In this document: piece by piece, positions 37,952 to 47,127 of the stretch
Position numbering within the stretch: the first letter of the stretch is position 1
Layout of the letters: every line of letters begins with the position of its first letter
Assembly (NCBI RefSeq): GCF_027532025.1
Contig: NZ_JAPZSY010000017.1
Span: forward strand, 1 to 64,000
Direction: 5' to 3'
DNA from: Inhella sp.
GTDB lineage: Bacteria > Pseudomonadota > Gammaproteobacteria > Burkholderiales > Burkholderiaceae_C
DNA length: 64,000 nt
Translations under genes and position numbers: made by a program
Notes under the pieces: model-generated
Seen by the model: only the letters and a program-made list of their open reading frames with translations
What the model was told of the DNA's origin: nothing
Database searches by the model: none

Positions 37952-39226
37952 TCATTTCACGCGTTCGATGTCGGCACCCAGGGCGCGCAGCTTGGCTTCC
38001 ATCTGCTCGTAGCCGCGGTCCAGGTGGTAGATGCGGTCCACCACGGTCTGCCCTTCGGCCACCAGGCCGGCGATGACCAGGCTGGCGCTGGCGCGCAGGT
38101 CGGTGGCCATCACGGTGGCGCCGCTCAGGCGCTCCACGCCGGTGACGACCGCCGTCTTGCCGTCGACCTCGATGCGGGCGCCCAGGCGCACCAACTCGTT
38201 GACGTGCATGAAGCGGTTTTCGAAGATGGTCTCGCTGATCTTGGCCGAGCCCTGGGCCACGCAGTTCACGGCCATGAGCTGGGCCTGCATGTCGGTCGGG
38301 AAGGCGGGGTACTCGCTGGTGCGAAAGCCCACCGCGATGGGCCGCGTGCCCATGGTGACGCGCAGCTGGCCGTTGATGGCGTTGATGCTGGCGCCAGCCT
38401 CACGAAGCTTGTCGATGACAGCGTCCAGGTGGTCGGCGCGCGAGCCCACCAAGGCCACGTCGCCACCCGTGGCGGCCACGGCGCACAGGAAGGTTCCGGC
38501 TTCGATGCGGTCGGGCACGATGGCGTGCGGCTCGCGCGGGGCGTGCAGCTTGTCGACGCCGCGGATCACGATGCGGCTGGTTCCGTGGCCTTCGATCTTC
38601 GCGCCCATCTTGATGAGCAGCTCGGCCAGGTCCACCACCTCGGGCTCTTGCGCGGCGTTTTCCAGCACGGTCTCGCCCTCGGCCAGCGCGGCGGCCATCA
38701 GGAAGTTTTCGGTGCCGGTCACCGTGATCATGTCGGTGGTGATGCGCGCGCCCTTCAGGCGGCCGCCCGCCGGGCACTTGGCCAGGATGTAGCCGTGCTC
38801 AACGACGATCTCAGCGCCCATCAACTGCAGGCCCTTGATGTGCTGGTCCACGGGGCGCGAACCGATGGCGCAGCCGCCGGGCAGGCTGACCGTGGCCTCG
38901 CCGAAGCGGGCCAGCAGCGGGCCCAGCGCCAAGATGCTGGCGCGCATGGTCTTCACCAGCTCGTAGGGCGCCTCGGGGTTGCTGACTGGGCCGGCGTTCA
39001 GCGTCAGGCGGTGGCCGGTGTCGCTGTCCCATTCCACGCTGGCGCCCATGTTGCGCAGCAGCTTGATCATGGTGTGGACGTCTTGCAGGCGCGGCACGTT
39101 GTCCAGCACCACCGGCTCGGCCGTCAGCAGCGCGGCGCACAGCTCGGGCAGGGCGGCGTTCTTGGCGCCCGAGATGGTGACGGTGCCGTGCAGCGGCTTG
39201 CCGCCGCGTATGAGGAGTTTGTCCAT
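37952..39226 (-). CDS. murA: UDP-N-acetylglucosamine 1-carboxyvinyltransferase
   Basis: First committed step of peptidoglycan synthesis, transfer of enolpyruvate from PEP to UDP-GlcNAc. The 424-residue protein starts [34 protein letters not shown] with the conserved Lys of SGAKNAALP. The reactive, fosfomycin-targeted cysteine is in [15 protein letters not shown]. The end GADIERVK is typical. It lies 3 nt downstream of the bolA-like gene, the usual order in beta- and gammaproteobacteria. Confidence 0.97.
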   Translation of the reverse strand: MDKLLIRGGKPLHGTVTISGAKNAALPELCAALLTAEPVVLDNVPRLQDVHTMIKLLRNMGASVEWDSDTGHRLTLNAGPVSNPEAPYELVKTMRASILALGPLLARFGEATVSLPGGCAIGSRPVDQHIKGLQLMGAEIVVEHGYILAKCPAGGRLKGARITTDMITVTGTENFLMAAALAEGETVLENAAQEPEVVDLAELLIKMGAKIEGHGTSRIVIRGVDKLHAPREPHAIVPDRIEAGTFLCAVAATGGDVALVGSRADHLDAVIDKLREAGASINAINGQLRVTMGTRPIAVGFRTSEYPAFPTDMQAQLMAVNCVAQGSAKISETIFENRFMHVNELVRLGARIEVDGKTAVVTGVERLSGATVMATDLRASASLVIAGLVAEGQTVVDRIYHLDRGYEQMEAKLRALGADIERVK

Positions 39227-39229
39227 GGC

Positions 39230-39484
39230 TCAGGCGTTCCCGGGGTTGTCGGCGTGTTCGGCGGGGGTCAGGGTCTTCATCGAGAGGGCGTGGATCTGCT
39301 CCTTCATGCGCTCGCCCAGCGCGGCGTACACGCGCTGGTGGCGGCGCACGCGGCTCAGGCCCTCGAATTCCGCGCTCACGATGGTGGCGAAGAAGTGGCG
39401 GCCGTCGCCGTTCACCTCGAGGTGTGCGCAGGGCAGGCCGGCGGCGATGTAGGAACGCACCTCGTCGGGCGTGGGATCGGCCAT
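39230..39484 (-). CDS. BolA/IbaG family protein
   Basis: An 84-residue BolA-fold protein. Motifs include AHLEVNGDGRHFFATIVSAEFEGLSRVRRHQRVYAAL and the C-terminal IHALSMKTLTPAE. The Cys in AAGLPCAHLEV and the His residues of the fold may coordinate an Fe-S cluster with a monothiol glutaredoxin. Its place directly upstream of murA identifies the IbaG-type member. Translation is nearly continuous with the ABC permease (1-nt gap). Confidence 0.93.
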   Translation of the reverse strand: MADPTPDEVRSYIAAGLPCAHLEVNGDGRHFFATIVSAEFEGLSRVRRHQRVYAALGERMKEQIHALSMKTLTPAEHADNPGNA

Positions 39485-39485
39485 G

Positions 39486-40250
39486 TCAATGTCTCACTTT
39501 GTAGCCGCGCTGCAGCAGCTGCAGCGCCAGGGTGGCAACAACGGCAAAGGCCAGCGCCACGATGCCCAGGCTGATCCAGGGGTTCGTGTCGCTGACGCCG
39601 AAGAAGCCGTGGCGGAAGCCGTCCACCATGTAGAAGAAAGGGTTCAGGTGAGAGGCCGCGCGCCAGAAGGGCGGCAGCGAATCCACCGAATAGAACACGC
39701 CCGCCAAGAAGGTCATGGGCATGACGATGAAGTTTTGGAACGCAGCCAGTTGGTCGAACTTGTCTGCCCACAGGCCGGCGATCAGGCCCAGCGAGCCCAT
39801 CAGCCCCGCGCCCAGCAGGCCGAAGGCCAGGGCCCAAGGCAGGTGCTGCAGCGCCCAGCCCTGCCAGGGCACGAACCACAGCGTGGCCAGCGCCACGCCC
39901 AGGCCCACGGCCAGGCCGCGCACCATGGCCGCGCCCACGTAGGCCAAGAACCAAGCCCGCGGGCTCAGGGGCGTGAGCAGCAAGAACACGAGGTTGCCCG
40001 TGACCTTGCTTTGGATGAGGCTGGAGCTGCTGTTGGCGAAGCTGTTTTGCAGCACGCTCATCATCACCAGGCCCGGCAAGAGGAAGGCGCCGTAGGGCAC
40101 GCCGTGCACCTGCACGTGGTCCTCCAGCACGTGGCCGAAGATCATCAGGTAGAGCACCGAAGTGAGCACCGGCGCGGCGATGGTCTGGAAGCTGACCTTC
40201 CAGAAGCGCAGCAGCTCTTTTTTGAACAGGGTCGACGCACCGGGCTTCAT
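39486..40250 (-). CDS. ABC-2 type transporter permease
   Basis: A 254-residue membrane protein with about six helices. It starts MKPGASTLFKKELLRFWKVSFQTIAAPVLTSVLYLMIFG and has the PLSPRAWFLAYVGAAMVRG and LAGVFYSVDSLPPFWRAASHLNPFFYMVDGFRHG segments of the YadH-type permeases. It pairs with the ATPase upstream (4-nt overlap). The substrate is unknown; in this neighbourhood a cell-envelope lipid or polymer is plausible (inference). Confidence 0.9.
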   Translation of the reverse strand: MKPGASTLFKKELLRFWKVSFQTIAAPVLTSVLYLMIFGHVLEDHVQVHGVPYGAFLLPGLVMMSVLQNSFANSSSSLIQSKVTGNLVFLLLTPLSPRAWFLAYVGAAMVRGLAVGLGVALATLWFVPWQGWALQHLPWALAFGLLGAGLMGSLGLIAGLWADKFDQLAAFQNFIVMPMTFLAGVFYSVDSLPPFWRAASHLNPFFYMVDGFRHGFFGVSDTNPWISLGIVALAFAVVATLALQLLQRGYKVRH

Positions 40251-41155
40251 CGCGCGTCCCCTTGCATGATTTCCAGGAACACGTCCTCCAGGTCGGCGCG
40301 GCCGATCTCCAGGTCCTCCACCGGCACCTGGGCTTGGCGCAGGCGGCCCAAGATCTGCTCGACCTCGGCGGCGTCGTGCGCCTTGATCTGCGCGATGCGC
40401 CCGGTCACACGCGCATCGAGCCCTTCGGGCAAGGCGGCGTCGGTTTTGAAGCGCAGCACCTGGTGGCTGCGGTGGCTCAGCAGCGCGCTGGTGCGGTCCA
40501 AGGCCACGAGCTGGCCAGCCTTGAGCATGCCGATGCGGCCGCACAGGGCCTCGGCCTCTTCCAGGTAGTGCGTGGTCAGCAGCACGGTGGTGCCTTGCGC
40601 TTTGTTCAGGCGAGCGATGAACTGCCACAGGGTTTGGCGCAGCTCCACGTCCACGCCGGCGGTGGGTTCGTCCAGCACGATGACCGGCGGCTTGTGCACC
40701 AGCGCTTGCGCCACCAACACGCGGCGCTTCATGCCACCGCTGAGTTGGCGCATGTTGGCGTCGGCCTTGGCGGCCAGGCCCAGCTCGCCCAGAAGCTCGT
40801 CGATCCAGGCGTCGGTGGCCGTCACGCCAAAGTAGCCGGCCTGGAAGCGCAGGGTTTCGCGCACGCTGAAGAAGGGGTCGAACACCAACTCTTGGGGCAC
40901 CACGCCCAGGGCGCGGCGCGCTTGCGCGTAGTCCGTGACCACGTCGTGCCCCATGACAGCCACACGCCCCTGCGTGGCCTGCGAGAGGCCGGCCAGGATG
41001 CTGATCAGGCTGGTTTTGCCGGCGCCATTGGGCCCCAGAAGCCCGAAGAACTCGCCGGGGGCGATGTCGAAGGACACATCGGTCAAGGCCGGGGAGTTGG
41101 CGCCGCGGTAGGTCTTGTGCACCCGCTCGAAGCGGATGGCGGGCGTCGCGGTCAT
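40247..41155 (-). CDS. ABC transporter ATP-binding protein (YadG-type)
   Basis: A 302-residue ATPase of the DrrA/YadG group. The start is MTATPAIRFERVHKTYRG. Walker A GPNGAGKTS, the Q-loop in VVPQELVFDPFF, signature LSGGMKRRVLVAQAL, Walker B VIVLDEPTAGVD and the switch His in LTTHYLEEAE are all intact. The C-terminal 80 residues form the regulatory extension of this group. The promoter should lie in the 91 bp shared with the divergent TetR gene, so that regulator may control it. Confidence 0.92.
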   Translation of the reverse strand: MTATPAIRFERVHKTYRGANSPALTDVSFDIAPGEFFGLLGPNGAGKTSLISILAGLSQATQGRVAVMGHDVVTDYAQARRALGVVPQELVFDPFFSVRETLRFQAGYFGVTATDAWIDELLGELGLAAKADANMRQLSGGMKRRVLVAQALVHKPPVIVLDEPTAGVDVELRQTLWQFIARLNKAQGTTVLLTTHYLEEAEALCGRIGMLKAGQLVALDRTSALLSHRSHQVLRFKTDAALPEGLDARVTGRIAQIKAHDAAEVEQILGRLRQAQVPVEDLEIGRADLEDVFLEIMQGDAR

Positions 41156-41246
41156 GGCGGTAATTGTAGGAACGACGCGCCAAATCCCTAGGCTGGGCGC
41201 TGCGCGAGCGGGTATCGTTGGCCCGCCCCGCCACGAACCCTCGAAC

Positions 41247-41903
41247 ATGGCCACGCCCAAAAAGCCCCGTCGCACCGCCGAGCGCATCCTCGAAGTGACG
41301 CTCGACCTGTTCAACCGCTTTGGCGAACCCAACGTCAGCACCACGCTGATCAGCGCCGAGCTGAACATCAGCCCCGGCAACCTGTATTACCACTACCCGG
41401 CCAAAGACGAGCTGATCAATGCGCTGTTCCAGCGCTTCGACACCGAACTGGCCGACCTGCTGCTCGCCGCCGACAACGTGCGCAACGTGGAGGACGCCTG
41501 GTTCTTCTTCCACACCCTGTACGAGCTGATCTGGAAGCACCGCTTCCTGTACCGGGACCTGAACGACCTGCTCAGCAAGAACCGCAAGCTCGAAACCCAC
41601 TTCCAAACCGTGCTGGCCCGCAAGCAAGAGGCCATGCGCGGCGTGCTGGCGGGCCTCAAGATCGGCGGCGCGCTCAAGATGGACCCCCGCGAAGCAGCGC
41701 CCGTGGCCGCCTCCATGGTGGTGCTGCAGAGCTACTGGCTCAGCTTCGAGTACGTGAAAGACCCGCGCCACGCGCTGGAACCCGAACGCGCCGGAGCCGC
41801 CTTGCTGCGCGGTGCCTTCCACGTGTTGAGCCTGCTGATGCCCTATCTCGAACCCCAATCCCGCGAGCACCTGTTCAGGCTGGCGGGCAACTACCAGTCC
41901 TGA
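41247..41903 (+). CDS. TetR-family transcriptional regulator
   Basis: A 218-residue regulator. The N-terminal helix-turn-helix spans about residues 9-55: RRTAERILEVTLDLFNRFGEPNVSTTLISAELNISPGNLYYHYPAKDELINALF. The C-terminal ligand/dimer domain contains FFFHTLYELIWKHRFLYRDLNDLL, a pattern of the TetR group often linked to lipid metabolism. It is divergent from the ABC exporter operon and 11 nt upstream of the repeat-rich protein gene. Confidence 0.92.
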   Translation: MATPKKPRRTAERILEVTLDLFNRFGEPNVSTTLISAELNISPGNLYYHYPAKDELINALFQRFDTELADLLLAADNVRNVEDAWFFFHTLYELIWKHRFLYRDLNDLLSKNRKLETHFQTVLARKQEAMRGVLAGLKIGGALKMDPREAAPVAASMVVLQSYWLSFEYVKDPRHALEPERAGAALLRGAFHVLSLLMPYLEPQSREHLFRLAGNYQS

Positions 41904-41914
41904 GGAGACGCGCC

Positions 41915-42970
41915 ATGGCCCCAGCCACCCCGAAGACGCCCGCCAAGAAGACCAGCCCCGCGCCGGCGGTCAAGAAGGTCGCTGCCAAGGCTGCGGCCAA
42001 GGCGCCTGCCAAAGCGCCTGCCAAAGCGCCTGCCAAGGTTCCTGCCAAGGCCCCTGCCAAAGCACCTGCCAAAGCACCTGCCAAAGCTCCTGCCAAAGCT
42101 CCTGCCAAAGCACCTGCCAAAGCACCGGCCAAGGCTCCAGCCAAAGCACCGGCCAAGGCTCCAGCCAAGGCTCCTGCCAAGGCTCCTGCCAAAGCTCCTG
42201 CCAAGGCCCCCGCAGCGCCCAAAGCCCAGGCTGGTTTCGCCTACGACGACGCCACGCTGAAAGCCCTGTGGCCGGAGTTGCACCGAGGCGATGCGGAGCC
42301 CTGGCCCAAGTCGGCGGCCGTGGTGGAGGCCTGGCGTTTGTTCCATGCCGGCGACTTCAAGGCCGCCATGGCGGCCGGTCTCAAGGCAGGTGGCGATGGC
42401 CTGACCGTGGCCAACAAGGCGCAGGCCATCCAGGCCAACTACCTGGAGAAGAACGAGAAGGCCAAGCTCGACGCCTTCTTGGCCGTGGCGGCCCGGGCCG
42501 AGGCGCAGCAGGCCAGCCAGCCCAACAACCCCAATGCCCACTACCTGGAGGCCTATGCCCTGGGCCGCTACAGCCAGGGCATCAGCATCGCCGAGGCCTT
42601 GGTGCAAGGCTTGGGGGTCAAGATCAAGTCGGCCCTCGAACGCGCCATCGCGCTGCAACCCAAGCACGCCGACGCCCACGTGGCCTTGGGCGCCTTTCAT
42701 GCCGAGGTGATCGACAAGGTGGGGCGGCTGCTGGCCCGCGGCCAGGGCGCCGACTTGCGCACGGGGCTGCAGATGTTGGACACCGCGCTCAAGCTCAACC
42801 CCAAGAGCGCCATCACCCTGATGGAGTGCGCCAACGGCTACGTGATGCTCGAGGGCGACAAACGCATGCCCGAAGCCGAGAAGCTCTACGCCAGCGCGGC
42901 CGCCCTCACCCCCCGGGACGCGATGGAGCGCCTGGACGTCGAAATGGCCAAGGCCGAGTTGGAAGACTGA
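41915..42970 (+). CDS. Protein with N-terminal AKAP repeat tail and TPR-like C-terminal domain
   Basis: A 351-residue protein. Residues about 1-110 are a basic Ala/Lys/Pro tail built from the tetrapeptide KAPA, like histone H1-type or AlgP-type tails, which can bind DNA or polyphosphate. Residues about 115-351 form a helical domain with TPR-like repeats (LVQGLGVKIKSALERAIALQPKHADAHVALGAFHAEV and NPKSAITLMECANGYVMLEGD). No signal peptide is present, so it is cytoplasmic. It has a strong GAGGAGACGC ribosome site, follows the TetR gene and is closed by a terminator. The function is unknown; a nucleoid or granule-associated role is a guess. Confidence 0.78.
   Translation: MAPATPKTPAKKTSPAPAVKKVAAKAAAKAPAKAPAKAPAKVPAKAPAKAPAKAPAKAPAKAPAKAPAKAPAKAPAKAPAKAPAKAPAKAPAKAPAKAPAAPKAQAGFAYDDATLKALWPELHRGDAEPWPKSAAVVEAWRLFHAGDFKAAMAAGLKAGGDGLTVANKAQAIQANYLEKNEKAKLDAFLAVAARAEAQQASQPNNPNAHYLEAYALGRYSQGISIAEALVQGLGVKIKSALERAIALQPKHADAHVALGAFHAEVIDKVGRLLARGQGADLRTGLQMLDTALKLNPKSAITLMECANGYVMLEGDKRMPEAEKLYASAAALTPRDAMERLDVEMAKAELED
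42000..42215 (+). repeat. Tandem 12-bp coding repeat (KAPA)
   Basis: About 17-18 imperfect copies of a 12-bp unit such as CCTGCCAAAGCG, CCTGCCAAGGCT or CCAGCCAAAGCA, each encoding PAKA. Third positions vary, but the unit length is constant, so copy number can change without frameshift. Confidence 0.9.
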
Positions 42971-42989
42971 GGGCTGCATCCTGAGGCGC

Positions 42990-43015
42990 GACGGCGGCGG
43001 AGCCGCCGTCTTTTT
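42990..43015 (+). terminator. Rho-independent terminator
   Basis: GACGGCGGC, loop GGA, GCCGCCGTC, then TTTTT: a perfect 9-bp stem with a T run, 20 nt after the AKAP-repeat gene stop. Confidence 0.92.
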
Positions 43016-43035
43016 GCACCCACCTGGGCTCGCGC

Positions 43036-43080
43036 CATGACCGATTCCGTCATGGGGCTGTCACCGCAGGTCTAGATGAT
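43036..43080 (+). promoter_or_regulatory. Candidate PhnF operator region upstream of phnC
   Basis: CATGAC-N7-GTCATG (43036-43054) is an inverted repeat, and GGTCTAGATGAT (43069-43080) shares TCTAGATGA with the perfect palindrome in front of phnG. Both lie within 75 bp of the phnC ATG. This suggests that the same GntR-type repressor, PhnF, controls both transcripts. Confidence 0.55.
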
Positions 43081-43109
43081 TCGCGGCGTCGCCAACGTGG
43101 AGATGCCCG

Positions 43110-43994
43110 ATGAACACGACGCCATCCGTCGCCTCAGCCCCCGCCATCGAAGTCCGCTCGCTGTCCAAGCGCTTCGGCACTGCGCAGCCCGCCTTGCGCG
43201 AGGTTTCGCTGTCGGTCCAACCGGGCGAGATGGTGGCCCTGCTGGGCGCCTCGGGCTCGGGCAAGTCCACCTTGCTGCGTCATTTGAACGGCCTGCACCG
43301 GGCCGATGCGGGTTCGGTGTCGGAGGTGAAGCTGCTGGGCCGCCGGCTGCAAAGCGGCGGTCGACTCAGCGCGGAGACCCGCGCGCTGCGCCGCGAAGTG
43401 GCCTCGATCTTCCAGCAGTTCAACCTGGTCGATCGCCTGCCGGTGATGAGCAATGTGTTGGTGGGCGCTCTGCACCGCCTGCCACTGTGGCGCAGCCTGC
43501 TGCGGGCCTTCCCGGCGCATGAGCTGCAAGGGGCTTACGAGGCCTTGCAACACGTGGGCATCGACGCCTGCGCGTGGCAGCGGGCGTCCACGCTCTCGGG
43601 GGGTCAGCAACAGCGGGCCGCCATCTCTCGCGCCTTGGTTCAGGGCGCCAAGATCATCCTGGCCGACGAACCCATCGCGTCGCTCGACCCCGCATCCAGC
43701 CGCCGGGTGATGGAGCTGCTGGCGCAGGTGAACCGCGAACGCGGCGTGACGGTGATGGTGTCGCTGCACCAAATCGACTACGCCTTCGCTTACTGCCCCC
43801 GCACCGTCGCCTTGCGCCATGGGCAAGTGGTGTACGACGGGCCCACGGCGGCGCTCAGCGAAGAGCGTTTGCACCAGCTGTACGGAACGCAGGCGGGCGA
43901 ACTGCTGACGCCTGCGCGCGACCCCGCACCCGCAGTCGCCAGTGCCAGCCGCGGGCCGGTTCCCCCACTGGTGGCCGTTCCACAAGCCGCCTGA
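43110..43994 (+). CDS. phnC: Phosphonate ABC transporter ATPase PhnC
   Basis: A 294-residue ATPase for phosphonate import. It has Walker A GASGSGKST, the Q-loop in IFQQFNLVDRLPVMSNVLVGALHRLPLWRSL (the MxNVLxGxL segment is typical of PhnC), signature LSGGQQQRAAISRAL, Walker B ILADEPIASLD and SLHQIDYA. The C-terminus has about 30 extra residues of Pro/Ala-rich sequence. The start has GTGGAG upstream. It opens the phnCDE-HD transcript. Confidence 0.94.
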   Translation: MNTTPSVASAPAIEVRSLSKRFGTAQPALREVSLSVQPGEMVALLGASGSGKSTLLRHLNGLHRADAGSVSEVKLLGRRLQSGGRLSAETRALRREVASIFQQFNLVDRLPVMSNVLVGALHRLPLWRSLLRAFPAHELQGAYEALQHVGIDACAWQRASTLSGGQQQRAAISRALVQGAKIILADEPIASLDPASSRRVMELLAQVNRERGVTVMVSLHQIDYAFAYCPRTVALRHGQVVYDGPTAALSEERLHQLYGTQAGELLTPARDPAPAVASASRGPVPPLVAVPQAA

Positions 43995-44069
43995 GCGGGC
44001 GCCGCTGGCCGGCACCCCACCCTCCAGCAAGTCTGTCCCCTCGCATCCTTTTCATCAGGAGAGTCACTC

Positions 44070-45050
44070 ATGTTCCCAGTTCAGCGTCGCGCCTTGACCA
44101 TCCTGGCGCTTGCGGCTGCTACCGCTCTGCCCCAGGCCCACGCGCAGGCCCCGAAAGAGATCAGCTTCGGCATCATCTCCACCGAATCGTCGGCCAACCT
44201 GAAGTCGGCTTGGCAGCCGCTGCTGGAGGACCTGCAACAGGCCACGGGCCTGAAGATCAATGCCTTCTTCGCACCCGACTACGCCGGGGTCATCGAGGGC
44301 ATGCGCTTCAACAAAGTGCAGGTGGCCTGGATGGGCAACAAGTCGGCGATGGAGGCCGTGGACCGCGCGCAGGGCGAGGTCTTTGCCCGCATGGTGCAGC
44401 CCGATGGTGGCATCGGCTACTGGGGCTTCATCATCGCCCGCAAGGACAGCCCGCTGCAGAACCTGCAGGACGTGCGCAAGCAGCGCCAAGAGTTGACCCT
44501 GGGTTACGGCGACCCCAATTCCACCAGCGCCGCATTTGTGCCGGGCTTTTACGCCTTCGGCCAAAACAAGGTCGACCCGACCCGTGACTTCAAGCGCATG
44601 GTGCGCGCCAACCACGAGACCAACATCCTGGCCGTGCACGGCCGGCAGGTGGACATCGCCACCGTGGCCAGCGACGCCATGGAGCGCATGAAGCTCAAGC
44701 AACCCGAGAAGCACGACGAGCTGAAGGTGATTTGGCGCTCGCCGCTGATCGCCAGCGACCCCATGGTGTGGCGTGCGGACCTCGACGCTGGGACGAAGAA
44801 GAAGGTGTCCGACTTCTTCCTGACCTATGGCAAGCAGCCCCGCGAAAAGGAAATCCTGGCCAAGCTCACCATCGGCGGCTTCATGAAGTCCGACAACAAC
44901 CAGCTCACGCCGATTCGCCAACTCAGCCTGGTGGCCGAGCGCAACAAGATCGAGGCCGATGTCAACCTGAGCGCCGACGACAAGAACCGTCGCCTGCAGG
45001 CCGTCGACGTCAAGCTCGCCGAGCTGAGCCGGCAGACCAACACCAACTGA
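44070..45050 (+). CDS. phnD: Phosphonate-binding periplasmic protein PhnD
   Basis: A 326-residue substrate-binding protein. A signal peptide ends at PQAHAQA, and the mature part opens [27 protein letters not shown]. Ligand-pocket motifs include [31 protein letters not shown], the [19 protein letters not shown] loop and [17 protein letters not shown]. It has a strong CAGGAGAGTCACTC ribosome-binding site, expected for an abundant binding protein. It lies 75 nt after phnC. Confidence 0.95.
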   Translation: MFPVQRRALTILALAAATALPQAHAQAPKEISFGIISTESSANLKSAWQPLLEDLQQATGLKINAFFAPDYAGVIEGMRFNKVQVAWMGNKSAMEAVDRAQGEVFARMVQPDGGIGYWGFIIARKDSPLQNLQDVRKQRQELTLGYGDPNSTSAAFVPGFYAFGQNKVDPTRDFKRMVRANHETNILAVHGRQVDIATVASDAMERMKLKQPEKHDELKVIWRSPLIASDPMVWRADLDAGTKKKVSDFFLTYGKQPREKEILAKLTIGGFMKSDNNQLTPIRQLSLVAERNKIEADVNLSADDKNRRLQAVDVKLAELSRQTNTN

Positions 45051-45061
45051 CCGGCAGCGCC

Positions 45062-45859
45062 ATGAGCCTCGCGACGATCGACAAGCCCATGGTGCCGCAG
45101 GCGCCCAAGCCCAGCCTGTGGAGCCTGCTGGGCTGGGGCCTGCTCATCGCCTTGCTGCTCGGTTCCTGGCAGGGCGCCGACATGCGTCCCCTGGACCTGC
45201 TGCGCGACAGCGGCAACATGGCGGAATACGCGGGCGGCTTCTTCCCGCCCGACTTTCGCGAGTGGCGCCAGTACCTGCAGGAACTGATCGTCACGTTGCA
45301 AATCGCGCTGTGGGGCTCGGCCATGGCCGTGCTGTGCTCGGTACCGCTGGCGCTTCTGGCCGCCAGCAACATCACACCGTGGTGGATTCACCAGCCCGTT
45401 CGCCGCGTGCTGGACGCCTTTCGCTCGATCAACGAGATGGTGTTCGCCCTGCTCTTCGTGGTGGCCGTGGGCCTGGGGCCGTTTGCCGGTGTGCTGGCGC
45501 TGTGGGTGCACACCACGGGCACGCTGGCCAAGCTGTTCAGCGAGGCGGTGGAGGCCATCGATCCGCAGCCCGTCGAGGGCATCCGGGCCACTGGAGCGCA
45601 CAGCCTGGAGGAGATCGCTTACGGCGTGCTGCCGCAGGTGATGCCGCTGTGGATCTCCTACGCCCTGTATCGCTTCGAGGCCAATGTCCGATCGGCCTCG
45701 GTGGTGGGCATGGTGGGCGCCGGTGGCATCGGCATGCTGCTGTGGGAGGTGATTCGCGGGTTCGAGTACGGCAAGACCGCGGCCATCCTGCTGATGCTCA
45801 TTGGCACCGTGAGCCTCATCGACATGTTGTCGGCCCAACTGCGCAAGAAGCTGGTATGA
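45062..45859 (+). CDS. phnE: Phosphonate ABC transporter permease PhnE
   Basis: A 265-residue inner-membrane permease with about six helices. The conserved EAA-type loop is in [33 protein letters not shown], the PhnE signature. [32 protein letters not shown] is the C-terminal family block. The start ATG at 45062 follows the phnD stop by 11 nt. Its stop overlaps the HD-domain gene by 4 nt. Confidence 0.94.
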   Translation: MSLATIDKPMVPQAPKPSLWSLLGWGLLIALLLGSWQGADMRPLDLLRDSGNMAEYAGGFFPPDFREWRQYLQELIVTLQIALWGSAMAVLCSVPLALLAASNITPWWIHQPVRRVLDAFRSINEMVFALLFVVAVGLGPFAGVLALWVHTTGTLAKLFSEAVEAIDPQPVEGIRATGAHSLEEIAYGVLPQVMPLWISYALYRFEANVRSASVVGMVGAGGIGMLLWEVIRGFEYGKTAAILLMLIGTVSLIDMLSAQLRKKLV

Positions 45860-46491
45860 ACGCCGCCCTGCCTCCCCTCATGGATCGCATCGGCCACATG
45901 TTGGCCCGCCAAGCCGACCGCGCCTACGAGGGGCAACGCACCGAGTCGGTGAGCGCCCTGGCGCACGCGCTGCAATGCGCGCAACTGGCCGAGTGGGCTG
46001 GTGCGTCCAACAGCTTGGTGGCGGCTGCGTTGCTGCACGACATCGGTCACTTCGCCGACGACGAGGTGATGAGCCTGGGCGACGCCGTGGACGACGAGCA
46101 CGAGTTGCGCGCCCTGCCCTTGCTGGCCGAGGGCTTTGGCCCGGCCGTGTTGGAGCCGATCCGCTTGCACGTGGCCGCCAAACGCTACCTGGTGGCCGCC
46201 GAGCCCGCCTACCTGTCCACCTTGTCGCCGGCGTCGGTGCATTCGCTGATGCTGCAGGGCGGCCCCATGCGCCCCGACGAGTGCGAGGCCTTCGCGGCAC
46301 GACCGCACGCGGCCGATGCCATCGCCTTGCGGCGCTGGGACGATCTGGCCAAGGAGCCGGGCCGGCCCACACCCTCGCTGGACTACTACCTGGCGCTGCT
46401 GGCGGAAGTGGTCCAGCCTCCAGCGGGCCTGGGCGGGCGCTCAGGCCAGCGGGTAGCGTCGCTCGATCACGAAGGCGTCGTCGGGCGCTGA
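45856..46491 (+). CDS. HD-domain protein of phosphonate operons (PhnZ-like)
   Basis: A 211-residue HD-domain protein. It contains [37 protein letters not shown], with the HD dyad and the preceding His/Gln typical of phosphonate-operon HD proteins. Later metal ligands include the His in [10 protein letters not shown]. Related PhnZ is a mixed-valence di-iron oxygenase cleaving 2-amino-1-hydroxyethylphosphonate, but it works after the hydroxylase PhnY, which I do not see here. The last 51 nt overlap the opposite-strand DUF1045 gene, giving an unusual Gly/Arg-rich C-terminus. Confidence 0.82.
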   Translation: MNAALPPLMDRIGHMLARQADRAYEGQRTESVSALAHALQCAQLAEWAGASNSLVAAALLHDIGHFADDEVMSLGDAVDDEHELRALPLLAEGFGPAVLEPIRLHVAAKRYLVAAEPAYLSTLSPASVHSLMLQGGPMRPDECEAFAARPHAADAIALRRWDDLAKEPGRPTPSLDYYLALLAEVVQPPAGLGGRSGQRVASLDHEGVVGR

Positions 46492-47127
46492 TTGCTTGAA
46501 GAGGCAGAGGTCGGCGCAGCGAAGGGGCAGCGTGGCCAAAACGGGCGCGAAGTGCGCCCGAGCCTGCTGCAAGCACGCCTCGCGCTGCGTGCCTGGCGGC
46601 AGGCTGTTGCTCAGCGTCATGTGAAAGCGCCACCCCTCCAGCACGTGCGGGTAGCCCCAACGCTGCAAGCGCTCGAGGGCTGCGGCGTCGGTCGCCGAGG
46701 CCGCGCGGCGCGCCTGTTCGGCCGACGAGGCGGGGGCGCGGAAGGGGTCGAGTTCGACCACGCAAGCATCGGCCAGTTGCCACAGCGGGTGGTCGCGCGG
46801 CAAGGCTTCGGCGGGCCGCAGGGCGACGAAATCGGCCAGGGTACTCACCTCCAAGGACGGGATGAGGAAGGCGGGATGGCGACGCGACAGCGCCGACAGG
46901 GCCCGGTCCAACTCGGCTGCGTCCTGGCCTGATGACAAGCGGAAGGGGGCCTTCAAGGTGGCATGAAAGCCATAGCGCCAGGGCTCGTCGCGCTGCGCAG
47001 GTGCGGGGCCCCGATCGGACGCGACCGCCGCATCCCGACCCAACCAGGCGCAACCGGCCCGCCACAGGGGGTGGTCGAGTTGAGGCGCGAAGTAAACAGC
47101 CCAGCGCGGTGCGGGTGGTGCGGTCAT
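46441..47127 (-). CDS. DUF1045 phosphonate-operon protein, 2H phosphoesterase fold
   Basis: A 228-residue protein starting MTAPPAPRWAVYFAPQLDHPLWRAGCAWLGRDA, the DUF1045 opening. Two HxT motifs (YGFHATLKAPF and WRFHMTLSNSL) mark the 2H phosphoesterase family, whose members open cyclic phosphates. In C-P lyase pathways the cyclic ribose phosphate product is normally opened by PhnP, which is missing in this window; this protein is the obvious candidate to do that or a related job (inference). It overlaps phnF by 4 nt. Confidence 0.86.
   Translation of the reverse strand: MTAPPAPRWAVYFAPQLDHPLWRAGCAWLGRDAAVASDRGPAPAQRDEPWRYGFHATLKAPFRLSSGQDAAELDRALSALSRRHPAFLIPSLEVSTLADFVALRPAEALPRDHPLWQLADACVVELDPFRAPASSAEQARRAASATDAAALERLQRWGYPHVLEGWRFHMTLSNSLPPGTQREACLQQARAHFAPVLATLPLRCADLCLFKQSAPDDAFVIERRYPLA

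Noticed and set aside
42000-42215. Tandem repeats as a CRISPR array
   Set aside because: The 12-bp units are contiguous without spacers and translate to KAPA within a larger ORF.
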